40,790 nucleotides of DNA from a virus: positions 1 to 40,790 of the IMG/VR virus record IMGVR_UViG_3300027734_000132; one strand, written 5' to 3'. Shown here piece after piece: positions 21,057 through 29,533 of the stretch. The notes beneath the pieces are model-generated. The model ran no database searches and was not told where the DNA came from. It saw nothing but the letters and a program-made list of their open reading frames with translations. A program made the translations under genes and the position numbers. The first letter of the stretch is position 1; the number at the start of each line of letters is the position of its first letter.

Positions 21057-22044
21057 ACTTTAATCCTTCCAAAATAAGGTCATCAACAACAACTTTAGGC
21101 ACGCTCAGTACAAATGCCGCGTTGTCCTGAAAGCCAAAACTGACCAACAAGTTGCCATTGTATTCAGCCGCACCTACACAGAATTCCACACGGGCGTCTA
21201 GGAAACTAAACGGCTCAGACATACCTGCAAAGTTAAATTGTTGATCCCATATAACTACGCGATGGCGGTAGATGGCATCCTTTTGTTGCAGGTAATTCTT
21301 GAACAAATCTACTTCGTGGGTAATGCAGATGTACATATTGCCCCACCTAATTACCTGCGAGCCGCCTCGTTGATCCTTGGTAGGTACTGGTGTGTGGCGC
21401 AACATTATTTGCTCAGTATCTTGTCCAAATGGACTGGAATAAACAACCTCGGTAGGCATAGTCCACTTTACGAAGGTATAAGGTCTATCTACTACAGGCA
21501 TCCAGTTCTTTTCGCAGTATGAGTCATCCGCATCAGGAGCCGCTATGCGCTTGCGATGAATTTCCTTCGCTGTCCAATTAGCCTTATCAAGGTCAATCTG
21601 CGTGTATTCCATACGACCAATGCCAGTTGTGGTGGTGTCTCTGCGGACTCCAATAAGGTAGTACTCATTGTTCCATTGGACAACACGAGCATCCTCAAGC
21701 CCCACGAATTCCCAAATGGGTTCGTGTAGCGACTGCATTTCAACCTTGGTAAAGTCGGCCATATTCAAGTCGCTATCAAGGCGGCACAAATAGTTTTCGG
21801 TTACCAAGCGTTGATCTTTTTCAGGGTGCAGGTAGGTCAAAGGACCATAACGACTGGGAAAACTTTGCTGGTTTTCGGCGTGTACTAAGGTATAGTTAAC
21901 GTGACGAAGATTGACCAGAATATCATTATCGTGGTCTACATAAATGGAAGGGTTCATCAAACCTGTTCCAGATGTAAGACCGTTGGGTATAACTAACGGG
22001 GCTAATTTGCCGCCATTAGAGACTGCCTTCTCTACTAAGTTCAT
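21046..22044 (-). CDS. Five-bladed beta-propeller, GH130/GH43-like
   Basis: 332 residues from the ATG at 22044; a longer in-frame start at 22167 would overlap the portal gene. Blade motifs are seen: LMNPSIYVDHDNDILVNLRH, EFVGLEDARVVQWNNEYYLI, NWMPVVDRPYTFVKW, and DARVEFCVGAAEYNGNLLVS. The GLEDARV and CEKNWMP segments resemble GH130-type mannosyl phosphorylases and related uncharacterised propellers that occur in glycan loci. The substrate cannot be assigned. TATTGT six bases before the ATG suggests a leaderless promoter. Confidence 0.62.
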   Translation of the reverse strand: MNLVEKAVSNGGKLAPLVIPNGLTSGTGLMNPSIYVDHDNDILVNLRHVNYTLVHAENQQSFPSRYGPLTYLHPEKDQRLVTENYLCRLDSDLNMADFTKVEMQSLHEPIWEFVGLEDARVVQWNNEYYLIGVRRDTTTTGIGRMEYTQIDLDKANWTAKEIHRKRIAAPDADDSYCEKNWMPVVDRPYTFVKWTMPTEVVYSSPFGQDTEQIMLRHTPVPTKDQRGGSQVIRWGNMYICITHEVDLFKNYLQQKDAIYRHRVVIWDQQFNFAGMSEPFSFLDARVEFCVGAAEYNGNLLVSFGFQDNAAFVLSVPKVVVDDLILEGLKYEH

Positions 22045-22071
22045 AGGAATACAATACCAATAGGAGTGACA
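22045..22071. promoter_or_regulatory. 27-bp divergent gap with overlapping -10 boxes
   Basis: On the plus strand, TACAAT (22050-22055) precedes TAGGAG and the portal ATG. On the minus strand, TATTGT (22051-22056) stands six bases before the propeller ATG, the same spacing as the leaderless promoter at 9273. No clear -35 boxes. Both directions would compete for the same DNA. Confidence 0.35.
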
Positions 22072-23958
22072 ATGGGTCTGTTTGACAGATTTGCAAAACG
22101 CGTTGCAGATGAAATCGTTAAGGCACCAAATCTTCCTGCTGGTGCTGGAACAATGACTATGCAACAAATGCAGAGTGCTGCTGGTATTGCCCAGACTCAG
22201 TACGGCTCAAATGTAAGTACAGCCTTACCTCGTAACCCGCTACTTGCAAGTGTTCCTTTTGCTCCTGGTATGCCTATCTTTCCTGGAGCCATTAACCCGC
22301 TTCGTACAGATACAGGTCGCCCAGACCCGCGCCGTTATGAATTCCAAGTTGCTCAAAACATCAACGTATCTGATAACAGACTTGTACCTTTTAAGACTTT
22401 GCGTGCAGTATCAGATCAAATTGATATCGTGCGCCGTTGTATTGAAGTAAGAAAGTCTAAAATTACTTCCCTAAAGTGGGACATTGTGCTTAGTGAAGCC
22501 GCAACAGAGCGCATCATCTCGGAACAAGGTGGTAATCACCTTACTGCGCTTGCTCAATCACGCGAAGAGTTTTCAGCAGAGATTGGTCGTTTGCGTAAGT
22601 TTTGGGAAACGCCAGACCCTCAAAATGGTTTGTCTTTTGTGGACTGGTTGTCAATGGCGATGGAAGAAATAGATGTTCTTGATGCTTGGGCTATATGGCC
22701 ACAGGTAACTGTAGGCGGTGAAATTAGAGGGTTCCAAATCCTTGACGGTTCAACTATTAAACCCCTACTTGATGATCGCGGTATGCGCCCAGAGCCAAGT
22801 TCTGGTCCAGCATTCCAACAAATTCTTTTTGGCTTCCCACGCTCAGAGTTTAATGCTGGAATAGATGATGAGGTTGCGGATGGCGAATTTACCTCGGATG
22901 ACCTTGCTTATTTTGTACGCAATCGTCGTTCCAATAGTGTGTATGGACTATCTCCTACAGAGCGTTGCTTACCACTTGCTGATATTTACTTGCGTCGCCA
23001 ACAATGGATTCGTTCAGAGTTCACAGATGGCACAATGCCTAAGTCATACTTAGAGTTGCCTGAATCAACCACTATGACGCCTGACCAAATCAGAGCATAT
23101 GAAGATATCTATAATGACGATCTATCAGGACAAACAGCACAGCGTAATCGTATGCGCTTGTTAGTTCCTGGTGGCAAATTACATTTTGAAGAAGGTTACT
23201 CAGATAAGTTCTCGGATGCGATGGATAACTACTTAGTCTCATCTATTACTGGACACTTTGGCGTACTACCATCTGAAATTGGGTTCAATGGCGGTGGTGG
23301 CGGGTTAGGTGCATCAGGTCTACAGCAAGGTGAGGCACAATCAGGCGAAGCAATCGGCATCTTGCCTACCGCTAACTGGGTTTCGCAAATGATTTCGGCA
23401 CTTTCATATCGTTTTCTTGGGATGCCACGCGAACTAGAGTTCCGCCTCGCACCTAGCGAGCGCACTAATACTGCTGAGACAGCATCGCGAGATGATATTC
23501 GCAAGAAGAATGGTTCAATAACCCTTAATGAGAACCGTGCGGAACTTGGTTTACCTCTTATTGAAACACCTGAGGCTGATATGCCAATGCTTGTCGCTGG
23601 TCCAAGTATTTATTTCTTCGGTCCTGATGGTCTTATCCCAGCAGTACCTCCAGTAGACCCACTTGCGGGATTTGGAACGGAAGAAGAACCTGCCGCTGAC
23701 GAAGTACCTGTCGCTGACGAAAAACCTGTGGAGGAAGTACCTGTAGAGGCAAATCCTGAAGATAAGCCTGAAGCCAAACCTGTTGATGCTGAGGAAGAAG
23801 TAAAAAAATTCCTTCGCTGGTTACGCAAAGGAACACCTTCGCGAGCATTTGAATTTCAAGTACTAGATGAAACATATGCCGAAATCTTAAATAAGTTTGT
23901 TGATACTAAGGATGTAGATAGCGCTCGTTGGTACGCGGAACATTATCTAGGTATCTAA
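22072..23958 (+). CDS. Portal protein
   Basis: 628 residues from ATG 22072 with TAGGAG five bases upstream (GTG 22066 is an alternative). It carries the actinophage portal pattern: RRYEFQVAQNINVSDNRLVP, DQIDIVRRCIEVRKSKITSL, the central VRNRRSNSVYGLSPTERCLP, and TGHFGVLPSEIGFNGGGG. A C-terminal Pro/Glu/Val-rich, acidic linker (about 535-590) separates the core from a short helical end. Twelve copies form the ring for DNA entry. Confidence 0.9.
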   Translation: MGLFDRFAKRVADEIVKAPNLPAGAGTMTMQQMQSAAGIAQTQYGSNVSTALPRNPLLASVPFAPGMPIFPGAINPLRTDTGRPDPRRYEFQVAQNINVSDNRLVPFKTLRAVSDQIDIVRRCIEVRKSKITSLKWDIVLSEAATERIISEQGGNHLTALAQSREEFSAEIGRLRKFWETPDPQNGLSFVDWLSMAMEEIDVLDAWAIWPQVTVGGEIRGFQILDGSTIKPLLDDRGMRPEPSSGPAFQQILFGFPRSEFNAGIDDEVADGEFTSDDLAYFVRNRRSNSVYGLSPTERCLPLADIYLRRQQWIRSEFTDGTMPKSYLELPESTTMTPDQIRAYEDIYNDDLSGQTAQRNRMRLLVPGGKLHFEEGYSDKFSDAMDNYLVSSITGHFGVLPSEIGFNGGGGGLGASGLQQGEAQSGEAIGILPTANWVSQMISALSYRFLGMPRELEFRLAPSERTNTAETASRDDIRKKNGSITLNENRAELGLPLIETPEADMPMLVAGPSIYFFGPDGLIPAVPPVDPLAGFGTEEEPAADEVPVADEKPVEEVPVEANPEDKPEAKPVDAEEEVKKFLRWLRKGTPSRAFEFQVLDETYAEILNKFVDTKDVDSARWYAEHYLGI

Positions 23959-24764
23959 TGAAGTGGCCTGAAAAGACGGTAGTTGTAAGAGTTGCTGCAA
24001 AGAACGCGACTAGAATTCGTAAAGCATTTAGGTCTGCCCTGGATGGTGATGCGATAGCCCAATCTTGGGCTGAAACCCACCCCGCAGGTGGTTCAGTTTC
24101 GCCTAAAACGGCTAGAGACTGGGCTCGTACTCAAGTAATAGCCGACAAAAAACCTGTACAAGTTGCGTTAGCGCGCTTGTATGCGGATGGTTATACGCTG
24201 GGTGCCAAGGTTGCTTCAACCCGCCTGAAAGGTTTAAAGAAGGATGTTAGCGTAGCGACAGTAAACTGGTCTACTTGGAAACCTGGGTTACCTAGTGCAG
24301 CAGCATTGGTTAAGCCTAGAGGTGGCTTACAGTCCTTACTTGACTCCCGTAAGATAGTAATTGCCGATGAAGTAATAAGCACCAAGTTAGATCGTATCGG
24401 CACAGCGTTAGCAACTGGTTTGGAAAAGGGTTTTACACCTCAACAAACAGCGCAGATGATTGACTCAATTATTGATGATCCTTCACAGGCTTTAATTATT
24501 GCTCAGACCGAGATGAGTAGAGCAATGTCCGTAGCCTCACGCGATGAATACGAACGAGCGCAGGTTGATCAAGTGGAGTGGCTGGTCGCGGAAGGTTGTG
24601 ACTTATGCCAAGACAATGCAGATGCTTCCCCTATAGGCATAGGTGATACCTTCCCGTCGGGCGACAGCGAACCGCCAGCCCATCCAAATTGTATGTGCGC
24701 TTTGGCGCCATACTTTGACCTAAGTTCAAATGACGATACTGACGAGAGTATTTTCATTGATTAA
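23958..24764 (+). CDS. MuF-like head morphogenesis protein
   Basis: 268 residues from the ATG that overlaps the portal stop (TAATG); the in-frame ATG-equivalent start at 23928 is inside portal. The MuF core is visible near the end: AQTEMSRAMSVASRDEY, EWLVAEGCDLCQDNADAS and PPAHPNCMCAL. Such proteins enter the capsid with the portal and act in head assembly. No toxin domain is appended. Confidence 0.86.
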   Translation: MKWPEKTVVVRVAAKNATRIRKAFRSALDGDAIAQSWAETHPAGGSVSPKTARDWARTQVIADKKPVQVALARLYADGYTLGAKVASTRLKGLKKDVSVATVNWSTWKPGLPSAAALVKPRGGLQSLLDSRKIVIADEVISTKLDRIGTALATGLEKGFTPQQTAQMIDSIIDDPSQALIIAQTEMSRAMSVASRDEYERAQVDQVEWLVAEGCDLCQDNADASPIGIGDTFPSGDSEPPAHPNCMCALAPYFDLSSNDDTDESIFID

Positions 24765-24795
24765 CCGATATACTAAATGATCTAAGGAGAACAAA

Positions 24796-25077
24796 ATGGC
24801 ATTTAAGCATATAAACACCCAGACGCTTACAACGGCATCAGTTTTGCACCAAGTGGACAAGAACGCTAGGCCACAAACCCCAATTACGGTTTACAATGGT
24901 CATAGTGCGGCTATTTTTGTGGGCGATAGCGCTATTACTACATCAGGTGCAACCATTGGGCGCACACTTGCAGCAAGCAATTCGCAAACCTTCTACGCAA
25001 GCGCTGGCGACATTATTTACGGAATTTCAGCGGCAGCGTCTGCGGCTGGCTGCGTCGTTATTACTTACTCGGCATAA
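24796..25077 (+). CDS. Small beta-rich structural protein
   Basis: 93 residues, with AAGGAG 7 bases before the ATG. It is Thr/Ser/Ala-rich and predicted beta (VLHQVDKNARPQTPITVYNG, FVGDSAITTSGATIGRTLAA), closing with CVVITYSA. This composition fits a capsid decoration or head-fibre base protein. Its place between MuF and protease supports a head role. No family recognised. Confidence 0.62.
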   Translation: MAFKHINTQTLTTASVLHQVDKNARPQTPITVYNGHSAAIFVGDSAITTSGATIGRTLAASNSQTFYASAGDIIYGISAAASAAGCVVITYSA

Positions 25078-25086
25078 GGAGAAAAA

Positions 25087-27366
25087 ATGACTATGAACTA
25101 CACAACAAGTTATGCACAAATTGTCAAGTACGATAAGAATGATGACGGCACTCTTATGGTATTTGGTAAGGCTACCGATGACACATTGGACTTGGATGCA
25201 CAAATTTGTGATGCCGCTTGGCTTGATGAGGCTATGCCAGCGTGGTTCAAGTCAGGCGGAAACATTCGCGAGATGCACGGTCCATCAGCCGCTGGAATTG
25301 CCAAAGAATATGAGTCAAAGAAGGATGGTCATTACATTGGCGTTCACGTTGTAGACCCAATCGCTGCCAAGAAGGTAGAGACTGGTGTATACCAAGGATT
25401 TAGTATTGGCATTAAGTCCCCACGCGTTGTACGCGACAATAAGGCAGCAAATGGTCGCATCATTGACGGGCAGATTATTGAAGTCAGTTTAGTAGATCGT
25501 CCTGCGAATCCGTCAGCCAAGTTAATTTTGGCTAAGTCGGTTGAAGGCGAGTCAAGTTTGGTGCAGGTTGAAGAATTGCACGAATACAAAGCGCCACTAC
25601 CTAGCGATATTGCAAAGCACGGCGATCACGACCAGTCAGACCACTCACCTAGCGGCGGTGGTGGCGGTTCAGATAAGCCAAGTGGCGAGGATAAACCTTC
25701 TGGCGGCGACTCAAAAACTGATTCAAGAATTGAAGGCGACAGAACCGCCAACAATGTAAGTACCTCTATTTCGGACATACGCGACGAACTGGGCGATATA
25801 GAAGATGAATTAAGAGACTCAGGTGATAACGAAAGCGCGGATGCAATAGGGGAGGCGCTAGATACATTAAATGATGCTGGCGGTTACTTGGATGGAATTG
25901 AAAATCAATCCGAGCGCGAATTTACATCCAACATGGAAGATACACTTAGAGATTTAGAAGTGTCCTTTGATCGCATGAGCGAGGTAAGTCACAGCGATGC
26001 CGAACGCGTGCAAAATGATATACAGGATCTTATAGATGAAGTTGAAGGATTTCTAGACGGATACTATGGCAGAGAAGAAAAAACAGCCAAGGGTATAAAG
26101 GTTCGTAAGTCAGCAATAACAAAGCACGGTGACCACGACCAGTCAGATCATAGTCCAAGTGGCGGAGGTGGGTCGGATAAACCTTCTGGCGAAGATAAAC
26201 CTTCTAACGAGGACAAGCCCGCTGATGTGCCAAGCGAGTCAGGTTTTAACGAAACAGATCAACAGTCAATCAACGATACAATTTCAGGCAACGAAGATAT
26301 TTCAATGGGCATAGATAATTTGTATGACGAAGATCACGATGATTATGTGGAAGATTTGTCTGAGCAAGATGAAGAAATGACCGCAGATGCGCAAGATTCC
26401 ATTAAGGAAGCCAATGAACAACTGGAACGCGCTTATTTTGCCAAAGACAACGATGCAAGAGCGGCAGCACTTGACTCAGCATTGGTTCGTATGGATGAAG
26501 CAGCAAGTTCATTAAGAAATGCTGACAGTAGAATTCTTGCTAGTTTTGCTGATGATTTGGATTCCAGAATGGAAGAAATTGAAGCAGTGTATGACGCTAT
26601 ATTGGAAGGCGATGATAGTCCAATAAAATCAGCAACAACAACTAAGGAGCCAAGAATGGCAAGACAACGCAGGGCAGCAAAGTCTGCCATTAACAAAGAA
26701 GAAGGAATGCCTATGAATGGTGAATCCAAGTCAATTCCTTCTCGTGAAGAAATGATTGAACGATATGCAGCGGCTCGCAAAGCCGTAGATGATATTGCAG
26801 CAGAATGTAAGTCCCACGGGTATGACGATGTGGAAAAGGCTTATGGAGAGACCGCGGAAGAAGAAACCGCAGAAGGTCCAGCCGTTGCTGCTGAAACCGC
26901 CGAAGAAGAAGTACGCGAAGCGGAAGAACAAAAGCCAGCAGATGAGGCAAAAGCCGTTGATGCTGACGAAGAAGATGAAGATATGGATAAAGAAAAGAAA
27001 AAAGTTTCCGAAGATGATGAGTCTGAGGATGATGAGGTCGTAAAGAGCCTCATTGAGAAAGCCGTTAAGAGTGCGATGGACTCGGTTAAAGTAGAGATTG
27101 ATACCTTGCTTGCTGAAAAGAAGTCAGCGGTAGAGAAGTCAGTAAAACTTGAATCTGACCTAGCAACGGCACTATCAAAATCAGTTGCAGGTGGCCCTAA
27201 GCGCACAGCAACAAAAATGTCAGATGCAGCCCAAAATGACCTGCTTGTAAAGGCAGCGCAATACAAGGCTAAGGCTGACGCAACAACCGACCCAGTTTTG
27301 GCTAAGGGATACCGCGAACTTGCAAGTGATTTTATTGCAAAAGCAAGCCCTAAGTCACAAAACTAA
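25087..27366 (+). CDS. Capsid maturation protease fused to scaffold-like region (XkdF-like)
   Basis: 759 residues. The N-terminal ~150 residues are the protease: MVFGKATDDTLDLDAQICDA, NIREMHG (H64), VYQGFSIGIK (S106 candidate), and EVSLVDRPANP (132-142). The rest is acidic, low-complexity and helical, like a fused scaffold that is digested during maturation. A KHGDHDQSDHSPSGGGG linker occurs twice, at about 177 and 346, each followed by SDKPSGEDKPS and an acidic helical unit. The last ~150 residues form a long coiled coil. It is much longer than typical proteases because of these duplicated inserts. Confidence 0.85.
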   Translation: MTMNYTTSYAQIVKYDKNDDGTLMVFGKATDDTLDLDAQICDAAWLDEAMPAWFKSGGNIREMHGPSAAGIAKEYESKKDGHYIGVHVVDPIAAKKVETGVYQGFSIGIKSPRVVRDNKAANGRIIDGQIIEVSLVDRPANPSAKLILAKSVEGESSLVQVEELHEYKAPLPSDIAKHGDHDQSDHSPSGGGGGSDKPSGEDKPSGGDSKTDSRIEGDRTANNVSTSISDIRDELGDIEDELRDSGDNESADAIGEALDTLNDAGGYLDGIENQSEREFTSNMEDTLRDLEVSFDRMSEVSHSDAERVQNDIQDLIDEVEGFLDGYYGREEKTAKGIKVRKSAITKHGDHDQSDHSPSGGGGSDKPSGEDKPSNEDKPADVPSESGFNETDQQSINDTISGNEDISMGIDNLYDEDHDDYVEDLSEQDEEMTADAQDSIKEANEQLERAYFAKDNDARAAALDSALVRMDEAASSLRNADSRILASFADDLDSRMEEIEAVYDAILEGDDSPIKSATTTKEPRMARQRRAAKSAINKEEGMPMNGESKSIPSREEMIERYAAARKAVDDIAAECKSHGYDDVEKAYGETAEEETAEGPAVAAETAEEEVREAEEQKPADEAKAVDADEEDEDMDKEKKKVSEDDESEDDEVVKSLIEKAVKSAMDSVKVEIDTLLAEKKSAVEKSVKLESDLATALSKSVAGGPKRTATKMSDAAQNDLLVKAAQYKAKADATTDPVLAKGYRELASDFIAKASPKSQN

Positions 27367-27395
27367 TTCACACTTAACGAAAAGGATATAAACTT

Positions 27396-29066
27396 ATGGC
27401 ACAGATGCCTAAAGCAAAAGACCTGTTCGGTGATGTAACCCCACGCGAAGCGGCTGAACTTCAAGAACAATATCTTGGAGCACTCAACAAGTCATTTGCT
27501 AACCCATCACACACACCAGGCGTAGCACCACAGGCTGACCCAACTGCACAAATGGAAGCACTTGTTGCAAACAAGTCACTTTCACCAGATGCAGTATCAG
27601 CACTTAACACAGCACTTGCATCACAGCGTACAATCTCAGCGGATATCGCTAAGGAAATCACGCTTACAAACCCACTTTCAACATCATTCGCAGCGTTTGA
27701 CTTGGAAGCACCTGCAAAGATGCTTACACCACGTCCAACACCTTTGCGTAACAAGATCGTTCGCAAGAAGGGTATTGGTACATCACACCGTATCAAGCGC
27801 ATCACAGGTTACACAGGTACAGGTACAGGCGGTCAAGGAAACATCTGGCCAGGCGTTACACAGTTCACCCAGAACGACTTTGCTCCGGGATCAACCACGC
27901 CACTTATGTACCAACGTGGACCACAAATCTCCTACACAGCGGATGATTTAGTTCTTCCTTACAACTCATACTCACTATCTGATCAGGTTTCGTTTGACGC
28001 GAACTTCTCAGGTTTGGGATACCAAGACCTTCGCCAACTATCAAGCACATCTACTCTCTACTCAACAATGTTGATGGAAGAACGTATGATGCTTATGGCT
28101 CGCGGTACAGGTTCAGGTTACTCAGGCGCACTTGCTGCTCCTGCAACAGTAACTCTTACATCACCAGTTGCATCTGGTTCACAGACAGCACTTGCGGCGA
28201 CAACATACTATGTGTATGTCACTTCTGATGCTGGTGCATTTGGTCAGTCAGTAGTTTCAACAGTTCAATCACACGCAGTTTCTGCTGGCGATGTATTGCA
28301 AATCAATGTGTCAGCAGTATCAGGCGCAATTGGTTACCGCATCTATGTCGGTACAACAACTGGCACAGCAAATTGCTTCTATCAGGGTCGCACAACTTCA
28401 ACACAATTTGTTGTTCAAGGTGCTGCATCAACTCAGACAACAGGCAACACAGCGCCATACACAACAACAGGCGCACTTGCTTCAACAGCGGCTACAGATA
28501 CATCTGCATACGCAACAGGTTATGACGGAATTCTTCCAACAGTTCTTAACCCAACCATCTCAGGTGCTATCAACACCATTAACTCAACATTCTCAACCTC
28601 TAACCCAGGCGCAGAATTCCAGCAAGTCTTTGGACAACTTTACGATGCCGTAAAGGCTGACCCAGACGAGATCCTGCTCAACGGTCAAGATCGTAAGCAA
28701 CTCTCAGACACAATCAAGAATGGTTCAACTGCAAACTATCGTCTAAATCTCTCACAAACAGAGACTGGTGACTATGTTGGCGGTGCTGTAATTGGCGCGC
28801 TTAACAACGAAATCACTGGCAAGATGGTAAACCTCACAGTTCACCCTTGGCTTCCACAGGGCGTTGCTCCTGTACTTTCTTACACACTACCAATTCCTGA
28901 CACAGAGGTATCTGATGTCTGGGCAAACGTACTTGTGCAAGACTATATGGGTATCCAATGGCCTGTTAACCAATTCTCATACGACTTCTCTACATACTTC
29001 CGCGGCACATTTATGTGCTACGCGCCAGCGTGGAACGGTGTTGTATCGGGAATTGTCTCTGCATAA
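27396..29066 (+). CDS. Major capsid protein with Ig-like insertion
   Basis: 556 residues, HK97-fold type by context and pattern: a helical N-terminal arm (about 1-95), LTPRPTPLRNKIVRKKGIGT, and DEILLNGQDRKQLSDTIKNG with TYFRGTFMCYAPAWNG at the end. Residues ~246-360 form a Thr/Ser/Ala-rich Ig/Fn3-like insert (YYVYVTSDAG, DVLQINVSAVSGAIGYRIYV), probably displayed on the capsid surface. AAGGA lies about 11 bases upstream, a longer than usual spacing. Codon use looks more uniform and GC-ending than in neighbours, as expected for the most abundant protein. Confidence 0.9.
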   Translation: MAQMPKAKDLFGDVTPREAAELQEQYLGALNKSFANPSHTPGVAPQADPTAQMEALVANKSLSPDAVSALNTALASQRTISADIAKEITLTNPLSTSFAAFDLEAPAKMLTPRPTPLRNKIVRKKGIGTSHRIKRITGYTGTGTGGQGNIWPGVTQFTQNDFAPGSTTPLMYQRGPQISYTADDLVLPYNSYSLSDQVSFDANFSGLGYQDLRQLSSTSTLYSTMLMEERMMLMARGTGSGYSGALAAPATVTLTSPVASGSQTALAATTYYVYVTSDAGAFGQSVVSTVQSHAVSAGDVLQINVSAVSGAIGYRIYVGTTTGTANCFYQGRTTSTQFVVQGAASTQTTGNTAPYTTTGALASTAATDTSAYATGYDGILPTVLNPTISGAINTINSTFSTSNPGAEFQQVFGQLYDAVKADPDEILLNGQDRKQLSDTIKNGSTANYRLNLSQTETGDYVGGAVIGALNNEITGKMVNLTVHPWLPQGVAPVLSYTLPIPDTEVSDVWANVLVQDYMGIQWPVNQFSYDFSTYFRGTFMCYAPAWNGVVSGIVSA

Positions 29067-29152
29067 TGTGTCTTGAATGTGGTTGCAATCAACCTGCCGA
29101 TAATCACGGCAGAGATGATGTATCAACCGCCGAGATGATTACAGAAAAGTAA
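29066..29152 (+). CDS. MCLECGC-type mini-protein
   Basis: 28 residues, overlapping the capsid gene stop (TAATG). It starts MCLECGCNQPADNHGRDDV, a short Cys motif I recognise from small conserved proteins of actinobacteria and their phages. Its function is unknown. The tight coupling to the capsid gene suggests high expression. Confidence 0.6.
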   Translation: MCLECGCNQPADNHGRDDVSTAEMITEK

Positions 29153-29167
29153 AACTAAATAAGTTCC

Positions 29168-29190
29168 TGAGCACGAATTAAAACTGCTCA
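29168..29190 (+). terminator. Hairpin upstream of the tRNA
   Basis: TGAGCA (29168-29173) pairs with TGCTCA (29185-29190) around an 11-base loop. It may end or stabilise the capsid mRNA, or mark the tRNA 5' processing point. No T run. Confidence 0.3.
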
Positions 29191-29203
29191 TCAAACAAAA
29201 TGA

Positions 29204-29274
29204 TTCCCTCTCGTCCAACGGCAGGACAACAGCCTTTGAAGTTGTGAATCATAGTTCGAATCTATGGGGGGAAG
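29204..29274 (+). tRNA. tRNA-Gln (anticodon UUG)
   Basis: A full cloverleaf can be drawn. Acceptor TTCCCTC (29204-29210) pairs with GGGGGAA (29267-29273), one T-G wobble. D stem GTCC/GGAC with a GG-containing loop; anticodon stem ACAGC/GTTGT with one G-T pair; loop CTTTGAA, giving anticodon TTG at 29236-29238. Variable GAAT; T arm CATAG-TTCGAAT-CTATG; discriminator G29274. CCA is not encoded. It reads CAA, and CAG by wobble. It lies between the capsid gene and a zinc-ribbon gene and would be co-transcribed with late genes. Confidence 0.88.
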
Positions 29275-29278
29275 CGCT

Positions 29279-29533
29279 ATGACAAAGATTATCGGACCGA
29301 AAGGTATGAAGGAACTTGGCGTAAGCACTAAGACAGGACAAAGAGTGCTGCGTACCAGCCGCGATGGAATGTTCCACGTTACCGACAAAAAACTTATTAA
29401 AAAATTAAAAGACGAAGGCTTAACTGAGGCAAGTGCAAGCGGCGTCACAACCGCTAAAGGTTATCCGTGCAAAGCGTGCGGATTCGGTTCCTTTTTCAAA
29501 CAATGTTCCAAGTGTGGAGAGATAAATGGCTAA
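29279..29533 (+). CDS. Zinc-ribbon structural-operon protein
   Basis: 84 residues from ATG 29279, only 4 bases after the tRNA; an in-frame ATG at 29264 would lie inside the tRNA. The N-terminal part (GPKGMKELGVSTKTGQRVLR, DGMFHVTDKKLIKKLKDEGL) is a beta/helix unit, and the C-terminus a zinc ribbon, CKAC then CSKC. Genes of this kind lie after the capsid gene in many actinophages. Role unknown. Overlaps the connector gene by 8 bases. Confidence 0.65.
   Translation: MTKIIGPKGMKELGVSTKTGQRVLRTSRDGMFHVTDKKLIKKLKDEGLTEASASGVTTAKGYPCKACGFGSFFKQCSKCGEING

Noticed and set aside
26841-27266. 141-residue Ser-rich minus-strand open frame
   Set aside because: It mirrors the Glu/Asp/Lys-rich coding strand of the protease-scaffold gene and has no ribosome site.
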